Shown here piece after piece: positions 1 through 8,707 of a stretch of DNA of 64,000 nucleotides. The position numbers and the translations under genes were made by a program. The notes beneath the pieces were generated by a model. It worked only from the letters and a program-made list of their open reading frames with translations. It made no database searches and was not told the origin of the DNA. The stretch's first letter is position 1, and the number at the start of each line of letters is the position of its first letter. The stretch comes from Leucobacter viscericola (GTDB lineage: Bacteria > Actinomycetota > Actinomycetes > Actinomycetales > Microbacteriaceae). The DNA lies in the NCBI RefSeq assembly GCF_011299575.1, contig NZ_CP049863.1:558001-622000 (forward strand). The letters run 5' to 3'.

Positions 1-2466
1 TCTTCAGAAGAAGAGAGCACCAGGGTTCTTACCCAGGCTCAGCGGCGCGCAGACGAGATGCTCGCTTCGGCGCACGAGCAGGCCGAGATCTTGATTACGG
101 GTGTGCGCACCGACGTTGCCCAGCAGTCAGCTGAGGCAAACGCCGAGCGCGAGCGACTGCTTGAAGAGGCGCGTCGCTCGGCAGAGCTCGCACGCAGCTC
201 GGCAGAGCGCGAGGCAGCTACCGAGCGCGAAACCTCGGAGCGGGACGCACGCGCGAAGCTAGCCCAGGCAACAGCCGAAGCAGAGCGCATTACGGCCGAG
301 GCCCAGGCAGCGGCGAATGAACTGCGTGAGCAGACCGAGAAGCAAGCCGAGGCATTCGAGCGTCAGCGGGCAGAAGACACCCGCGAAGCTGAACTTGAGC
401 GCGCCCGCCTCACCCAGGAGGGCGAGCGGGCCCGTGCCGAGTTTGAGGCAAAGCGCCAGCGCGAAGAGTCAGAGCTCGAAGAGCGCTACACCGAGCGCGA
501 GCGAGAGCTAGAAGCAGGCATCGCGGCTCAGCGTCGTTCGCTTGAGGCGGAGATGCAAAACCTTCGCGGCCAGATCGCCCAGGAACGCGCCGAGCATGAC
601 GAGGCGCTCACGAGCGAGCGCGAGCTGCACGAGCAGAAGATCGCGTCAGAACTGCAGACCCACACGGATCGTATTACGCAGGAGCGATTCCAGCACGAGG
701 CAACTATTTCGCGCGAGCTAGAAGCTCAGAAGAGCGAACTCGCAACTCTCGCTGACCAGGGTGCGCGCGAGCGCGCACGCGCCAACGAGCAGGCAGCAAC
801 TGAGCGCCAGGATCTGCGAGCCTCTGCAGAGGAGCAGCTCGCGGCAGCCAAGGCCGCACAGGAGCAGCAGCTTGCAGCCGAACTCGCCGCACACCAAGAA
901 CGCATCGAAGAGGAGCGCACGCACCACGACTTCGAACTGGCGGAAGAACGCCGCACCCACGACGAGAACCTGCGCTCGGAAGCGCTGGAACATGACGTGC
1001 GCCTGCGCAACACCGAGGAGGCGCAGCAGGTCAAACTTGCTGCCGAGCTCAATGCTCACAATTCCCGCCTGTCGCAAGAGCTAGAAGCGCACAACACGGC
1101 AATTGCCGAGGAGCGCGAAGCACACGAGGCCGCACTCCACTCCGAGCGCACAAGCCAGGAAGCCGCGCTCCACGCCGAGCGCACGCACCACGAAGCCCAG
1201 ATTCGGGCCGAGCGCGAGGCACACGAAGCGCAGATTCACTCGGAGCGCGAAGCGCACGAGGCACAGATCCACTCGGAACGCGAAGCGCACGAAGCCCGGA
1301 TTGGTGGCGAACTCGCCGCCCACCAGGATCGCCTCATCGCCGAGTGGAACGAGCAGCGGGAGAAAATCGCTGCTGAACTCGCGACCCACGAGCAGAACGT
1401 TGAGAACGCTCGCCACCAGCTGGAGCGCGAGCTGGCCGCAGAACGAACCACGCACGAAGGACGCATGTCCGACGAAACCACCGTGCACGAGGAGCGCATC
1501 GCGGCTCAGCTGCGGGAGCACCAGCAGCGCCTCGACGACGAACGCTCCGCAGCCGAAACTCAGGCACGTATCGAGCGCGAAGAGGCCGCCGCAGCACTGG
1601 GTCTGCAGCGCGAAGAGCTCGAACTGCAAATCGAGCGCGAGCGCAGCAAACTCGCGGCAGACATTGCCCGCGAGCAAGAGGAACAGGCCCGCATCATTGC
1701 GGCAGAGTCTGAGCAGCACCGCGCGAACCTCGCCCAGCAGCAGGAAGCCGCGACGGCAGCCATCGACCGCGAGGTCGCAGCAAAGCGTGCCGCGGTAACC
1801 GAAGAGACAGACCTGCTGCGCGCAAACACGGTCGAAGAACTCGCCGAGTACCGTTCTCAAGAAGAGGCCCGCCTCGCGGCGGCGCGTGCAGAAACTGAGG
1901 ACCACGTCCGCGAGCTGCGCGAGCGCATTGAGCACGACACGCTCGAGTTCAACACCTCGTCGACCCAACAGCGCGAACAACTCGAGCAGGATCTGGCCGC
2001 TCGCCAGCACGAGGCCGCAGAAGCATCGCGGCGCGAAATCGAGGCAACAACAAACGAGCTGGCTGAGCTTCGCTCACAGCTTGAGGCGGCCCGCGAAGAA
2101 TACGAAACCATTTCGCAGGAGGCCACGCAGGTTGCACGCAACCTCCGTGCGGAGGCAGAGCAGCAGGCCGCAGCGACGATCCTCGAGGCAGAACGACGCG
2201 CGCAGACCACGTTCGCGGCAGCCGAGGATCGCGCTACGAAGGTGCTTGCCGCTGCCGAAGATCGTATGACCCAGCTGAAGGTCGAACGAGGTGCGGTCGC
2301 CCGCTACTTCGAGAGCCTCGGTGAGGTCATCACCAACGCTCAGAAGATGAGCACGGTTGCTGGCCGACTCGTGGAGCGCCCAGTTGCCGAGGCAACGGAC
2401 AGCGAGCTTTCTGAAGAAGACACGGACGTAACCGTGCAGATTCCCCAGGCCGAAACCGACCGCTAG
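1..2466 (+). CDS. Scy/DivIVA-like coiled-coil cytoskeletal protein (5' partial)
   Basis: The reading frame is open to the window edge, so the true start lies upstream; an ATG at 58 is internal. The first visible residues (TRVLTQAQRRADEMLASA) resemble the stretch that follows the N-terminal domain in actinobacterial DivIVA/Wag31 and Scy proteins. Almost all of the remaining roughly 820 residues are predicted coiled coil rich in Glu, Ala, Arg and His, built largely of 11-residue (hendecad) units. The C-terminus is a short acidic tail. No membrane segment or signal peptide is seen. By family, such proteins form cytoplasmic filaments that organise polar growth and division. That role is inferred, since the decisive N-terminal domain is outside the window. 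It ends 3 bp from the convergent hydrolase gene. Confidence 0.75.
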   Translation, partial: SSEEESTRVLTQAQRRADEMLASAHEQAEILITGVRTDVAQQSAEANAERERLLEEARRSAELARSSAEREAATERETSERDARAKLAQATAEAERITAEAQAAANELREQTEKQAEAFERQRAEDTREAELERARLTQEGERARAEFEAKRQREESELEERYTERERELEAGIAAQRRSLEAEMQNLRGQIAQERAEHDEALTSERELHEQKIASELQTHTDRITQERFQHEATISRELEAQKSELATLADQGARERARANEQAATERQDLRASAEEQLAAAKAAQEQQLAAELAAHQERIEEERTHHDFELAEERRTHDENLRSEALEHDVRLRNTEEAQQVKLAAELNAHNSRLSQELEAHNTAIAEEREAHEAALHSERTSQEAALHAERTHHEAQIRAEREAHEAQIHSEREAHEAQIHSEREAHEARIGGELAAHQDRLIAEWNEQREKIAAELATHEQNVENARHQLERELAAERTTHEGRMSDETTVHEERIAAQLREHQQRLDDERSAAETQARIEREEAAAALGLQREELELQIERERSKLAADIAREQEEQARIIAAESEQHRANLAQQQEAATAAIDREVAAKRAAVTEETDLLRANTVEELAEYRSQEEARLAAARAETEDHVRELRERIEHDTLEFNTSSTQQREQLEQDLAARQHEAAEASRREIEATTNELAELRSQLEAAREEYETISQEATQVARNLRAEAEQQAAATILEAERRAQTTFAAAEDRATKVLAAAEDRMTQLKVERGAVARYFESLGEVITNAQKMSTVAGRLVERPVAEATDSELSEEDTDVTVQIPQAETDR
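1111..1308 (+). repeat. six tandem 33-bp units encoding hendecad repeats
   Basis: Six consecutive 33-bp units (starting at 1111, 1144, 1177, 1210, 1243 and 1276) each encode 11 residues of the form E-R-x-x-H-E-A-x-[IL]-x-x. Units four and five are identical in protein (EREAHEAQIHS) and nearly identical in DNA. More diverged units of the same kind extend on both sides, roughly 590-1550. Hendecads are a known coiled-coil periodicity in Scy/FilP-type proteins. Confidence 0.85.
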
Positions 2467-2469
2467 GTT

Positions 2470-3198
2470 CTAGGCCAGCTGCGCGTCGCTCACCTCACCG
2501 GGGAGCGGCGTCGCAGCGGTGCCGACCGTCGCAACGATCTCGTTCAGCACCCGGCGAGTCTGGTTCTCCCCCACCCACAGGTGCTTGCCATCTTCGACGG
2601 CCACAAGCCGCGCGTTCGGCGCCGCGGCAAAGCGCACTCTGGCTTCTTCAGGGCGCAGATAGTCATCAAACTCGGGGATCAGCGCAACCAACTGCGGCGT
2701 CGCGTCTGCCCAAGCAGCAACGTCTGCTTCCGTGGCGCGGTGCAGCGGAGGAGAGAGCAGGATCGCGCCCTCGATATTGTGCTCCAGCCCGTATTTCAGC
2801 GTGAGCTCAGTTCCAAACGACCAGCCGAGCAGCCAAGGGTTCGGTAGCCCCCGATCCTGTACAAACGCCATTGCCGCGGCAACATCTGCTCGTTCGGTGA
2901 TGCCCTCACCGAACTCCCCCTCGCTTGTTCCCCGAGGTGAGCTTGTCCCCCGGGTGTTGAATCGCAGTACGGCAAGGTCAGCCAGCTCGGGCAGCCTGTT
3001 CGCCGCCTTACGCAAGATGTGGGAGTCCATAAAACCCCCGTGAGTTGGCAGCGGGTGCAGACAGACAAGGGTTACCTTTGGATCCCGATCCTGTGGCAGG
3101 GCGAGTTCCCCAACGAGAGTTAAGCCGTCCGACGTGTGCAACTCGATGTCTTCACGCCTCGCGCGCAACACCGTATTACTTCTGATCGTCGTTGTCAC
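2470..3198 (-). CDS. alpha/beta hydrolase
   Basis: A protein of about 242 residues with an alpha/beta-hydrolase layout. An early strand leads to CLHPLPTHGG (oxyanion-hole region). The nucleophile elbow is GWSFG, with Ser as nucleophile. An acidic residue follows in the LIPEFDDY region, and the C-terminal catalytic His lies in EDGKHLWVG. The substrate cannot be told. It resembles small serine hydrolases or dienelactone-hydrolase-like proteins; no signal peptide is seen, so it is cytoplasmic. I chose the GTG at 3196-3198 because AGAGGAG lies five bases upstream. A second in-frame GTG at 3217-3219 has no such site. It is convergent with the coiled-coil gene and divergent from rnhA. Confidence 0.8.
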   Translation of the reverse strand: MTTTIRSNTVLRARREDIELHTSDGLTLVGELALPQDRDPKVTLVCLHPLPTHGGFMDSHILRKAANRLPELADLAVLRFNTRGTSSPRGTSEGEFGEGITERADVAAAMAFVQDRGLPNPWLLGWSFGTELTLKYGLEHNIEGAILLSPPLHRATEADVAAWADATPQLVALIPEFDDYLRPEEARVRFAAAPNARLVAVEDGKHLWVGENQTRRVLNEIVATVGTAATPLPGEVSDAQLA

Positions 3199-3287
3199 AC
3201 CGTCTCCTCTGAATCTCACACGGGTAAGTTCTGTTCTCGCGCTTCAGCCTACCCAACCCGAGCGACACACTCTGGCAAGATAGACGC

Positions 3288-3818
3288 ATGACAATCACCG
3301 CTGCGGCAGACGGATCAGCACTCGGCAACCCGGGTCCGGCAGGCTGGGCCTGGGTCGTCGATGAGCAGCAGTGGCGCGCAGGCGGGTGGCCTCGTGCGAC
3401 CAACAACCAGGGTGAGCTTATGGCGGTGTTGGATTTGCTGCACGCAACCGCTGATCGCGCCGAGGAGCCGCTGCACGTGCTGTGTGACAGTCAGTACGTG
3501 ATTAACTCGGTCACGCAGTGGATGCCGGGCTGGAAGCGCCGCGGCTGGCGCAAGGCCGACGGAAAACCGGTTCTGAACCGCGAGCTCCTTGAGCAGCTCG
3601 ATGCGGCTCTCACGGGACGTCAGGTGCAGTTTGAGTGGGTGAAGGGACACGCGGGGCATCCGCTCAACGAGGCAGCGGACGATCGCGCCCGGGCCGCGGC
3701 CACGGCGTTTCAGGCTGGTCGCACTCCAGATCATGGACCAGGTCTCGCGGGTGTGAGTTCCTCACCAACCCCTGAGGTATCGCTAGAGCAACCAGCGGCA
3801 CCCCCAACGCTGTTCTAA
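3288..3818 (+). CDS. rnhA: ribonuclease HI
   Basis: A 176-residue protein with the complete RNase HI active site: D8 (AADGSALGNPG), E43 (NNQGELMAV), D67 (CDSQYVI) and D131 (NEAADDRA), plus H121 in the flexible loop VKGHAGH. The basic handle region (PGWKRRGWRKADGKPV) is also present. The enzyme degrades RNA in RNA:DNA hybrids, removing R-loops and primers in the cytoplasm. About 30 residues after the catalytic core form a Pro/Ser-rich tail of no known domain. No clear Shine-Dalgarno site precedes the ATG. It is transcribed alone, divergent from the hydrolase and convergent with the small zinc protein. Confidence 0.93.
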   Translation: MTITAAADGSALGNPGPAGWAWVVDEQQWRAGGWPRATNNQGELMAVLDLLHATADRAEEPLHVLCDSQYVINSVTQWMPGWKRRGWRKADGKPVLNRELLEQLDAALTGRQVQFEWVKGHAGHPLNEAADDRARAAATAFQAGRTPDHGPGLAGVSSSPTPEVSLEQPAAPPTLF

Positions 3819-3836
3819 GGCGCGCGTCAACGCCGA

Positions 3837-4133
3837 CTAGGCAAGCCGCCAGCAGTGCAGGTGGTAGTGGCGGCGATCCCGCACCGCAGCCTCGTCACCG
3901 AAAAAGTGCTCGGCACTCCAGGCGACCAGGTGCGCCTGCCCTATGGGCACTTCGGTGCCGCATTCCGGGCATCGGTAAGCTTTTTCAGCACGATGTGCCG
4001 GGATCTCACGCACGAACCACTCGACGCCGCGCCTCAGCTCCTTGCGCGCTCCCCCATATGCAAGACGAGTAACGTCGCGAGGTGGCTCTTGGGCCGCGCG
4101 CTGGTACTTATTGGGTCGCCGATTACGCGCCAT
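3837..4133 (-). CDS. small zinc-ribbon-like protein, conserved in actinobacteria
   Basis: A 98-residue basic protein with C55-x2-C58 (RCPECG) and a C-terminal H89-Y-H91-L-H93-C94 cluster, which together could bind one zinc ion. The N-terminus (MARNRRPNKYQR) is very basic and could bind nucleic acid. I recognise it only as a conserved actinobacterial hypothetical protein and assign no function. It starts 12 bp after the stop of the transglycosylase gene, with no strong ribosome-binding site, and is probably co-transcribed with it. Confidence 0.65.
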   Translation of the reverse strand: MARNRRPNKYQRAAQEPPRDVTRLAYGGARKELRRGVEWFVREIPAHRAEKAYRCPECGTEVPIGQAHLVAWSAEHFFGDEAAVRDRRHYHLHCWRLA

Positions 4134-4145
4134 GTCGAGGGTGGC

Positions 4146-4784
4146 TTACCACCAGTGGTTTGAAGTCCAGAAGTCGTAGGCAGCAGCCCAGCTTCCGTAA
4201 CGGCCAACCGCGTAGCCACTCGCCCACCGCAGATTATCGACGGGGTCGTAACCATTTCCAGGAACTTTGCTGCACGGCAGCGCCTGAATGAGTCCGCAGG
4301 CACCCGAGCCAGCATTCGTGGCGTTGGGGTTCCAGCCGCTCTCACGCGAGGCGATGTAGTCGACGTAGCCCCAGTCCGACTCCGCGATGCCAGCAGCGGC
4401 CATCCACTCGGCGGGTGATCCACCACCGCTGTATTTCGGCGGCGCACTCGATGAAGACTGGCCCGAAGATGCACCGGCTGCTTCCGCGGCCTTTGCCGCC
4501 TTTTCAGCCTTCTCGGCCTCCTGCTTGCGCTTCACCTCTGCGGGATCAGGAAGTTCGACCACCGAGACATCCGTGTACACGAGGTCTGCATCGGCAGACT
4601 CGTTGGGCACGAACTCCTGGTGAATACGAGCCTTAAAGGCCATCGTCTCCGCCTCAGCAGGAGCCACCGGCATTGCGAAGGGAGCGACGACAGCAGCTCC
4701 GAGAAATCCGGCTACGGCAACAACCGCGAGGGGTGCACGAAAGCGGGACCAGAAGGTCATGGAAGAAGGTTTCGAAGAAGCCAC
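4146..4784 (-). CDS. secreted lytic transglycosylase-like protein
   Basis: A 212-residue protein with an N-terminal signal or anchor segment (about residues 12-45, Ala/Val rich, ending near APAEA). An Ala/Glu/Lys-rich and Ser-rich linker follows (about 82-118). The C-terminal domain (about 120-212) is lysozyme-like. The motif ASRESGWNPNA holds the likely catalytic Glu (E148) and is followed by GSGACGLIQALPCSK, with two cysteines that could form a disulfide. This layout matches actinobacterial SLT or Rpf-like peptidoglycan hydrolases acting outside the membrane. The GTG at 4782-4784 has no Shine-Dalgarno site but sits nine bases after a promoter -10, so the message may be leaderless; an ATG at 4758-4760 is the alternative. 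Confidence 0.83.
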   Translation of the reverse strand: MASSKPSSMTFWSRFRAPLAVVAVAGFLGAAVVAPFAMPVAPAEAETMAFKARIHQEFVPNESADADLVYTDVSVVELPDPAEVKRKQEAEKAEKAAKAAEAAGASSGQSSSSAPPKYSGGGSPAEWMAAAGIAESDWGYVDYIASRESGWNPNATNAGSGACGLIQALPCSKVPGNGYDPVDNLRWASGYAVGRYGSWAAAYDFWTSNHWW

Positions 4785-4793
4785 AATATTACG

Positions 4794-4822
4794 ATTCTAT
4801 ATCAGGCGGGCGCGTCACTCAA
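4794..4822 (-). promoter_or_regulatory. promoter of the transglycosylase gene
   Basis: On the minus strand, TTGAGT (4817-4822) and TAGAAT (4794-4799) are separated by exactly 17 bases, a good sigma70/SigA-type match. The -10 ends nine bases before the GTG start at 4784, leaving almost no room for a leader. Confidence 0.6.
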
Positions 4823-4863
4823 CGCCACTGTACGTTAATCACAGTTTGAACACAGCCGATCGG

Positions 4864-5469
4864 TTAACGCGTTGCCAGAATCAGCTCAACCACGCCGTCA
4901 AGAAGGGCATCCACCTGGTCTTCGTCGTAGCCGCGCCACTGGGAATGGAACACAACGTCACGAACCTCGGCAGGACTCAAGCTCAGCTCTCGGTTCTCAA
5001 ACATGCCGGCAACACGATCCAGAAACGCGTCTACCTGGGCACGACGATAACCCGTTGCAAAGATGCCTCGCCTGCGAAAACGCTTGCCGCGGGGGCGCTG
5101 CAGCCTGCCGCGAACCTCGGAGAGAAGAGCCCTGGTGTCGTCCCACCACGCGTCCTCACCCTCGGAGCGCACCTGCGCGCGTCGCTCACGCTCAAAAAAG
5201 ACCTCTTCAAGGCGGTCCATCGCGGCGTCAACATAGCGCGCAGAGTATCCGCCCGACTTCACTACGAAGGCCATCCGACGCACATCGTCGGCTGTCAGGG
5301 GGTTCTCGTCGGGAGCACCCCCCTCGTAGGTTGCACGAGCTCGGCTCAGGAAGCTGTCGACCTGCTCCTGGTTGTATCCGAGTTGACGTTTTGTTGCGAG
5401 GGGAAAAGCTGCGTGCACCACTCCATTTTGCATGGCGCGCTTCTCCTTCCGCTGTGAAGACTTGGTCAT
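4864..5469 (-). CDS. DivIVA-domain-repeat protein
   Basis: A 201-residue soluble protein with three copies of the short DivIVA-domain signature G-Y-x-x-x-Q-V-D-x-[FL]-L: GYNQEQVDSFL, GYRRAQVDAFL and GYDEDQVDALL, at about residues 31, 139 and 179. A basic segment (RPRGKRFRRRG) precedes the second copy. Actinobacteria carry small proteins with these repeats of unknown function, distinct from the coiled-coil DivIVA/Wag31. Its ATG overlaps the cdsA stop (ATGA), so the two are translationally coupled; this links it to envelope synthesis by context only. Confidence 0.78.
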   Translation of the reverse strand: MTKSSQRKEKRAMQNGVVHAAFPLATKRQLGYNQEQVDSFLSRARATYEGGAPDENPLTADDVRRMAFVVKSGGYSARYVDAAMDRLEEVFFERERRAQVRSEGEDAWWDDTRALLSEVRGRLQRPRGKRFRRRGIFATGYRRAQVDAFLDRVAGMFENRELSLSPAEVRDVVFHSQWRGYDEDQVDALLDGVVELILATR

Positions 5470-6386
5470 GAAACAACTCCGAGAATTAAGGCCACACCGT
5501 ACACTCCAACGGCAGAGGGCAAAATCGAATCAAGGCGGTCGAGGAACCCACCGTGGCCGGGGATCCAGCTGCTCATATCTTTAACCCCCAGGTTTCGCTT
5601 AATGAGCGACTCCGTGAGATCTCCGCCGGTAGCAGTGAGCAGCACAACTACGCCGAGCACAATACCGACCCACCACGGCTGATCCAGCGCAAAAATCGAC
5701 ACCACAACACCAACCGCGGCCGAGGCAACTGCGGCACCCGCGAAACCCTCCCAGGTTTTATTTGGGCTGATGCGCGGAGTCATTTTGTGCTTACCGAGAG
5801 TGACACCGGCCGCATAGGCGCCAACGTCAACCGACACCACAATCGCGACGAGCGAGAGAACCCACCACTCACCGTTCTCTTTTGCGACCAGCAGCACCGT
5901 AAAGGAGGCGAGAAACGCGACGTAGACGAGGCTAAACAGTCCCGAGAAGACATCCCGCACAAGCGTGCGAGGAGGCATCTCCCAGCGGGGCATCAGGCCC
6001 TCAACGAGCCGCCAAACGGTAATTATCGCCGATCCGGCAAACAACCCGATGAGCATGCCCTCTGCGTGCCAGAAATAGGCTCCGGCGACCACCACAAGGC
6101 CACCCAGCACAACTCCAATGCGCGGAACACGCCTGCCAGCCACTCTGAACGCAGAAGCCAGCTCAACCAGGGCGATCGACACGATGATCGCGACCAGCAG
6201 CACAAAAACTTGCTTGATCAAAAACAGGCTGGCGAGAAAGACCGCACCAAAAATGAGCCCTGAAGCTATCGCGAAAAAAAGATTCCGCCCAGCCCTGGCT
6301 TCGATTTTGGCGTTGGTCGCCTCAAGTTGCGCGCGGGTCGATTCCAGGTGAGCCCTGATCTCGTCCCGCCGATCCGCGCCCGACAT
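5466..6386 (-). CDS. cdsA: phosphatidate cytidylyltransferase
   Basis: A 306-residue membrane enzyme with several hydrophobic segments from about residue 35 onward. The C-terminal CDP-alcohol signature is seen as LTESLIKRNLGVKDM followed by PGHGGFLDRLDS. By family it makes CDP-diacylglycerol from CTP and phosphatidic acid, the precursor of all phospholipids here. The N-terminus is a charged helix of about 30 residues. It follows frr by five bases and overlaps the DivIVA-repeat gene by four, in the conserved frr-cdsA order. Confidence 0.93.
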   Translation of the reverse strand: MSGADRRDEIRAHLESTRAQLEATNAKIEARAGRNLFFAIASGLIFGAVFLASLFLIKQVFVLLVAIIVSIALVELASAFRVAGRRVPRIGVVLGGLVVVAGAYFWHAEGMLIGLFAGSAIITVWRLVEGLMPRWEMPPRTLVRDVFSGLFSLVYVAFLASFTVLLVAKENGEWWVLSLVAIVVSVDVGAYAAGVTLGKHKMTPRISPNKTWEGFAGAAVASAAVGVVVSIFALDQPWWVGIVLGVVVLLTATGGDLTESLIKRNLGVKDMSSWIPGHGGFLDRLDSILPSAVGVYGVALILGVVS

Positions 6387-6391
6387 TGTGG

Positions 6392-6946
6392 CTAGACCTC
6401 CAGCAGTTCAGCCTCTTTGCGCTTCAGCGCATCGTCGATCTGCTCGACGTACTGTTTGGTCATCGCTTCGAGTTCTTTCTCGGCGCGACCAATCTCATCT
6501 TCGCCGACCTCACTCTTCAGCGCGTCAAACTCCCCCATGCCGTGACGGCGAACGTTGCGGATCGCAACACGAGCGTCTTCAGCCTTGCCCTTAACGATCT
6601 TCACGAACTCCTTGCGGCGTTCCTCTGTGAGATCGGGAAGTGTGACACGAACAACGGTGCCGTCGTTGGAGGGGTTTGCACCCAGGTTTGGCATGTCACG
6701 AATCGCCTGCTCAATGTCTTTCATCGCACCCTTGTCGTAAGGGGTAATGAGAAGGCTGCGGGCATCCTGGTTTTGCACCGAGGCAAGCTGCGGCAGAGGC
6801 GTCGGAGTACCGTAGTAGTCAACCATCAGGTTCTGCAGCAGTGCGGGGTTTGCCCGACCGGTGCGCACCGTGGCGAAGCTCTCTTTCGCGGATTCGACCG
6901 CCTTATTCATGCGGTCAGTTACGTCTGCGAAGACCTCATCGATCAC
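6392..6946 (-). CDS. frr: ribosome recycling factor
   Basis: A 184-residue protein with the three-helix RRF signature: [15 protein letters not shown] near the N-terminus, then [12 protein letters not shown], and the C-terminal helix pairing. It splits post-termination ribosomes together with EF-G. I start it at the GTG at 6944-6946, which has AGAAGGAGA five bases upstream and gives the usual family length; an in-frame ATG at 6979 would add 11 atypical residues. It lies between pyrH and cdsA in the same direction. Confidence 0.95.
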   Translation of the reverse strand: MIDEVFADVTDRMNKAVESAKESFATVRTGRANPALLQNLMVDYYGTPTPLPQLASVQNQDARSLLITPYDKGAMKDIEQAIRDMPNLGANPSNDGTVVRVTLPDLTEERRKEFVKIVKGKAEDARVAIRNVRRHGMGEFDALKSEVGEDEIGRAEKELEAMTKQYVEQIDDALKRKEAELLEV

Positions 6947-6981
6947 GGTGTTCTCCTTCTGAAGTGGTTCGTCAATCAAGC

Positions 6982-7701
6982 TTAGCGGTGTACGAGGGTG
7001 CCGAGCTTCTCGCCACGGATCGCGGCGGTGACATTTCCAGCCGGTTCCATACCAAAAACGCGCATCGGCATGCCGTTGTCCATGCAGAGGCTAAACGAGG
7101 TCGAATCTACGACCTTGAGGCCACGCACGAGCGCATCGTTGTAGGTGATCTGCTCGATGAGTGTGGCGTTCGGATCCTTGTTGGGATCGGCGGTGTAGAC
7201 ACCGTCGACGCCGTTTTTAGCCACGAGAACCTCATCGGCGTGGATCTCGAGCGCACGCTGTGCCGCGACGGTGTCAGTTGAGAAGTACGGGAGCCCGGCG
7301 CCCGCACCGAAGATGACAACGCGCCCCTTTTCGAGGTGGCGGATTGCGCGCAGCGGAATGTACGTTTCAGCGACCTGAGTCATGGTGATTGCCGACTGCA
7401 CCCGGCTATCGACGCCGGCCTGTTCGAGGAAATCCTGCAGCGCGAGGGCGTTCATGACCGTACCGAGCATGCCCATGTAGTCTGCACGGGCGCGGTCCAT
7501 GCCGCGCTGTGAGAGCTCAGCGCCGCGGAAGAAGTTGCCGCCGCCCACCACAACCGCAACCTCGGAGGTTTCAACGGCGGCCGCAATCTCGCGGGCGATC
7601 TGACTCACAACGTCAGGGTTCACACCGAGAGTGCCACCCCCAAACGCCTCTCCTGAAAGCTTGAGCATCACTCGGCGCTTGCGATCGACAGTCTCGGGCA
7701 T
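6982..7701 (-). CDS. pyrH: UMP kinase
   Basis: A 239-residue amino-acid-kinase-fold protein. It has the N-terminal [11 protein letters not shown] phosphate loop, the [10 protein letters not shown] nucleotide site, the [14 protein letters not shown] segment, and [14 protein letters not shown] for UMP and ATP binding. It phosphorylates UMP to UDP in pyrimidine nucleotide synthesis. The ATG is preceded by AAGGAGAAACACCC. A terminator upstream separates it from tsf, so it probably also has its own promoter. Confidence 0.96.
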   Translation of the reverse strand: MPETVDRKRRVMLKLSGEAFGGGTLGVNPDVVSQIAREIAAAVETSEVAVVVGGGNFFRGAELSQRGMDRARADYMGMLGTVMNALALQDFLEQAGVDSRVQSAITMTQVAETYIPLRAIRHLEKGRVVIFGAGAGLPYFSTDTVAAQRALEIHADEVLVAKNGVDGVYTADPNKDPNATLIEQITYNDALVRGLKVVDSTSFSLCMDNGMPMRVFGMEPAGNVTAAIRGEKLGTLVHR

Positions 7702-7790
7702 GGGTGTTTCTCCTTCTCGGGCTGGCCTCAGAACAGACTACTGGGCCTACCGGTGATGATGCTGCGCGCCCTGCGGAGCACACAGCAAAG

Positions 7791-7814
7791 AGGCCCGAGC
7801 AAATGCTCGGGCCT
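7791..7814 (-). terminator. hairpin terminator after tsf
   Basis: A perfect 10-bp stem (AGGCCCGAGC / GCTCGGGCCT) with an AAAT loop lies 15 bp beyond the tsf stop. It is followed on the minus strand by CTTTG, so the U-tract is weak. It separates rpsB-tsf from pyrH-frr-cdsA. Confidence 0.75.
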
Positions 7815-7829
7815 CCCAGTGTGTAAACG

Positions 7830-8660
7830 TTACGCGCCAACCTTGCTGCGGGCGAAGCTCTTAACGGTGATGCCAGCTGCCTCAGCAACCTTCTTCACGT
7901 CGCGCTTCTCCTCGTCAAGTGCGTGCACCTGCTCGTTCAGAACGACCTGCTTGAAGAACGCGTTGAGACGTCCCTCAACGATCTTCGGCAGAGCAGCCTC
8001 GGGCTTGCCCTCGTTCTTCGAGATCTCGGTGACGATGTCGCGCTCTTTGTCGACGTCAGCAGCCGGAACCTCTTCGCGGGTGACGTAGAGCGGATCAGCG
8101 AAGGAGATGTGCTGAGCGATGCTCAGAGCAGCCTTTGCGTCGTCGCCCTCGTAGCCCACAACCACGCCGATCTGCGGCGGCAGATCCTTCGAGGTGCGGT
8201 GCAGGTAGACAGCGGTCGCCGGAGCCTCGACGCGTGAAACGCGGCGGAGCACGATCTTCTCGCCGATGATGGCGGACTCGTCGGTGATGATGTCGTTCAC
8301 GGTCTTGCCCTCTGCGGGAGCAGCGAGTGCTTCCTCAGCGTTCGCGGCACCAGCGGCTGCGATTGCGTCAAGCACACGCTCGGAGAGCGCAATGAACTTC
8401 TCGTTCTTCGCAACAAAGTCGGTCTCGCAAACGAGCTCGATCATCGTGGCAGCGCCGTCGGTCTGCTTTACAGCAACCAAGCCCTCGCTTGCCTCGCGGT
8501 CGCCGCGCTTGGCAACACCCTTCAGTCCCTTAAGACGCAGGATCTCGATGGCCTTCTCGATGTCACCATCAGCCTCGGTCAGTGCGTTTTTGCTGTCGAG
8601 CATGCCGGCGCCGAGGCGCTCGCGCAGCTCTTTAATAGCGGCCATGGATACTGCAGCCAT
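7830..8660 (-). CDS. tsf: elongation factor Ts
   Basis: A 276-residue protein. The N-terminal UBA-like region contains IKELRERLGAGMLDSKNAL. The EF-Tu contact motif follows as CETDFVAKNEKF, with two coiled dimerisation subdomains after it. It exchanges GDP for GTP on EF-Tu. The ATG at 8658-8660 has AAGGAGTGACAC upstream; a second ATG five codons on is closer to the usual N-terminus. It lies 47 bp downstream of rpsB and is co-transcribed with it. Confidence 0.96.
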   Translation of the reverse strand: MAAVSMAAIKELRERLGAGMLDSKNALTEADGDIEKAIEILRLKGLKGVAKRGDREASEGLVAVKQTDGAATMIELVCETDFVAKNEKFIALSERVLDAIAAAGAANAEEALAAPAEGKTVNDIITDESAIIGEKIVLRRVSRVEAPATAVYLHRTSKDLPPQIGVVVGYEGDDAKAALSIAQHISFADPLYVTREEVPAADVDKERDIVTEISKNEGKPEAALPKIVEGRLNAFFKQVVLNEQVHALDEEKRDVKKVAEAAGITVKSFARSKVGA

Positions 8661-8707
8661 GTGTCACTCCTTAAAAAGTTTGTTCAGATGAAAGCGGTGG
8701 GGCGAAA

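Noticed and set aside
1210..1308. 33-bp repeats as a possible CRISPR array
   Set aside because: The units are adjacent with no spacers and encode coiled-coil residues in frame.
1081..2010. Long open frame on the minus strand inside the coiled-coil gene
   Set aside because: It is the shadow of a strongly biased GC-rich gene; it has no domain and no ribosome site.
4759..5457. Plus-strand open frame opposite the DivIVA-repeat gene
   Set aside because: No homology-like motif; the opposite strand has clear DivIVA signatures and coupling to cdsA.
5553..6263. Plus-strand open frame opposite cdsA
   Set aside because: Composition is that of an antisense shadow; cdsA motifs are on the other strand.
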